Source: Syncephalis plumigaleata (lineage: Eukaryota; Zoopagomycota; Zoopagomycetes; Zoopagales; Piptocephalidaceae). From it: a stretch of 35,716 nt of DNA. Positions 34,901 to 35,716 of the stretch are shown here, piece by piece. The stretch lies in assembly GCA_025201365.1 (NCBI GenBank), contig JAIXMF010000123.1, forward strand, positions 1-35,716, given 5' to 3'. The stretch's first letter is position 1. Each line of letters begins with the position of its first letter. Position numbers and translations under genes: made by a program. Under the pieces are notes generated by a model. The model was not told the DNA's origin and did no database searches. It saw nothing but the letters and a program-made list of their open reading frames with translations.

Positions 34901-35649
34901 TTTCTGCATTACTCTTTCGTTAAACACATCATTCGATGGTGATAGTGCTTCTTCTTCTTCTTCTTCTTCCTTATCCATAGATGGCACTTGTTGCTCTTCC
35001 AATTGACGTGGTGAAGTATACGATTCGTAAGTAGTTAGTGCACGACGAGTCTGAGCATCTAGCATTGGCCATTCGTGTTTCTTCACTTCCTTATTGTGAT
35101 ATCCTTTAGTGTCGAGTATTAAATCACCATCTGTAACAATATTACATATTAATTATTTGTAAACTAAAGGAAAGCCATCAATTTACCTGTAGCATGTAAA
35201 TGTGGATCATTCTCCACATGTGTTGATGCATCCACGTCCACTATTGCTAAGTAAATATTAATGAGTAACTATTCATTTATATGGAATATTCTATAACTTA
35301 CTATGTTCATCATTCTGATTGAATGGTGCCTCCAATGCTGTTGCTGATGTTGTCTCTGATGATGTCACTGGTTTGAACGTATCTCCTGTCTATAATCATT
35401 ATTATAATATTATAGTAATAATCATGTATAAGTATATCATTATAATCATTTGTTACTATTGCTATTATTGTATAAATCCTTTATACATTACCGGTGTAGT
35501 ATTGTCTGATTTAGACAAGTTGATTCGTACCTCTGTTTCTTGTGTCTTCTTGTGGAATAGACCACCTGCTTTGGTAGTGAATACAGTTGTTTCTACCGTC
35601 ATAGGTTCTAGATCAGATTCCTGAGCACTATGTGCACTAACATAGCCAT
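31968..35649 (-). CDS. Lipin, Mg-dependent phosphatidate phosphatase (Pah1/Ned1), 5'-partial, frame broken
   Basis: Lipins dephosphorylate phosphatidate to diacylglycerol at ER/nuclear membranes. Fifteen exons were traced on the minus strand: 35649-35492, 35389-35302, 35246-35187, 35130-34843, 34777-34708, 34647-34596, 34533-34330, 34270-33803, 33739-33686, 33613-33475, 33405-33273, 33197-33091, 33031-32816, 32752-32127 and 32086-31968. The N-LIP end lies beyond the window. Seen in order: DGYVSAHSAQES; DGDLILDTKGY; LSDTEIE; WHWNWGQLP; YAKTLRLTSDQL; LDLKPGTNTITFKVATGNA; IFLWKHN; SDIDGTITKSDALGH with the DxDGT nucleophile (33483-33497); GKDWTHPGVAKLY; YLTSRAIGQADSTRDYLRS; FHREVILRKPEVFK; GFGNRITDALSYRSVDVP; RSSYVSLNDIVDQIFPP. 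Two problems: one base appears missing at about 33508, just before DIDGT, and the acidic C-terminal tail needs a 40-nt intron (32087-32126) or a frameshift; otherwise the frame stops at 32080. It may be a functional gene with sequence errors or a recent pseudogene. Confidence 0.88.
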
Positions 35650-35716
35650 CTATCATGATATAGCAACCATTCATTATTAGTAATTTAGTAATTATTACTA
35701 TCTATTCTATCTATCT

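Overview
The window is nuclear DNA of a fungus, most likely an early-diverging one (Zoopagomycota or Mucoromycota; a Syncephalis- or Piptocephalis-like mycoparasite would fit, but this is inference). The evidence is many short spliceosomal introns (about 40-110 nt, mostly GT-AG with some GC-AG donors), an AT-rich intergenic space, a Rim15-type kinase with PAS, zinc-finger, AGC-like kinase and response-regulator parts (a fungal architecture), a Pah1/Ned1-type lipin and a muskelin. I assigned genes by splicing reading frames by eye and comparing them with remembered family motifs; no search was run.

Layout, left to right: (1) 3' end of a nitronate monooxygenase-like flavoprotein gene (+). (2) A five-exon gene for a secreted or lumenal kinase-like protein (+). 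(3) A three-exon 91-aa UPF0390 (L10K-like) gene (-), hidden under a hydrophobic antisense frame. (4) A roughly 2-kb element with about 28-bp terminal inverted repeats and TA flanks, carrying a two-exon gene for a 75-aa protein (-). (5) STE14/ICMT isoprenylcysteine carboxyl methyltransferase (+). (6) Phosphoserine aminotransferase (-). (7) A muskelin gene of 16 exons (+) with a 230-residue insertion in its discoidin-like domain. (8) A probable 310-bp solo LTR. (9) A second, 2.6-kb copy of the TIR element, holding a decayed copy of the 75-aa gene and an intact F-box-like gene (+). (10) DOM34/pelota (+), eight exons. (11) A very large RIM15-like kinase gene (-), about 3,960 residues. (12) A lipin (phosphatidate phosphatase) gene (-), whose 5' end runs off the right edge and whose frame is broken by one missing base just before the catalytic DIDGT motif.

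The housekeeping genes do not form an operon or cluster; they serve separate pathways (serine synthesis, CaaX processing, no-go decay, lipid synthesis and nutrient signalling). RIM15 and lipin are neighbours and both belong to nutrient-responsive growth control, but nothing in the sequence shows that this is more than chance. The least expected content is the TIR element family. Its two copies share their ends and a small gene, differ in the interior, and sit just upstream of host genes. One copy carries an F-box-like gene as cargo. Neither copy shows a recognisable transposase.
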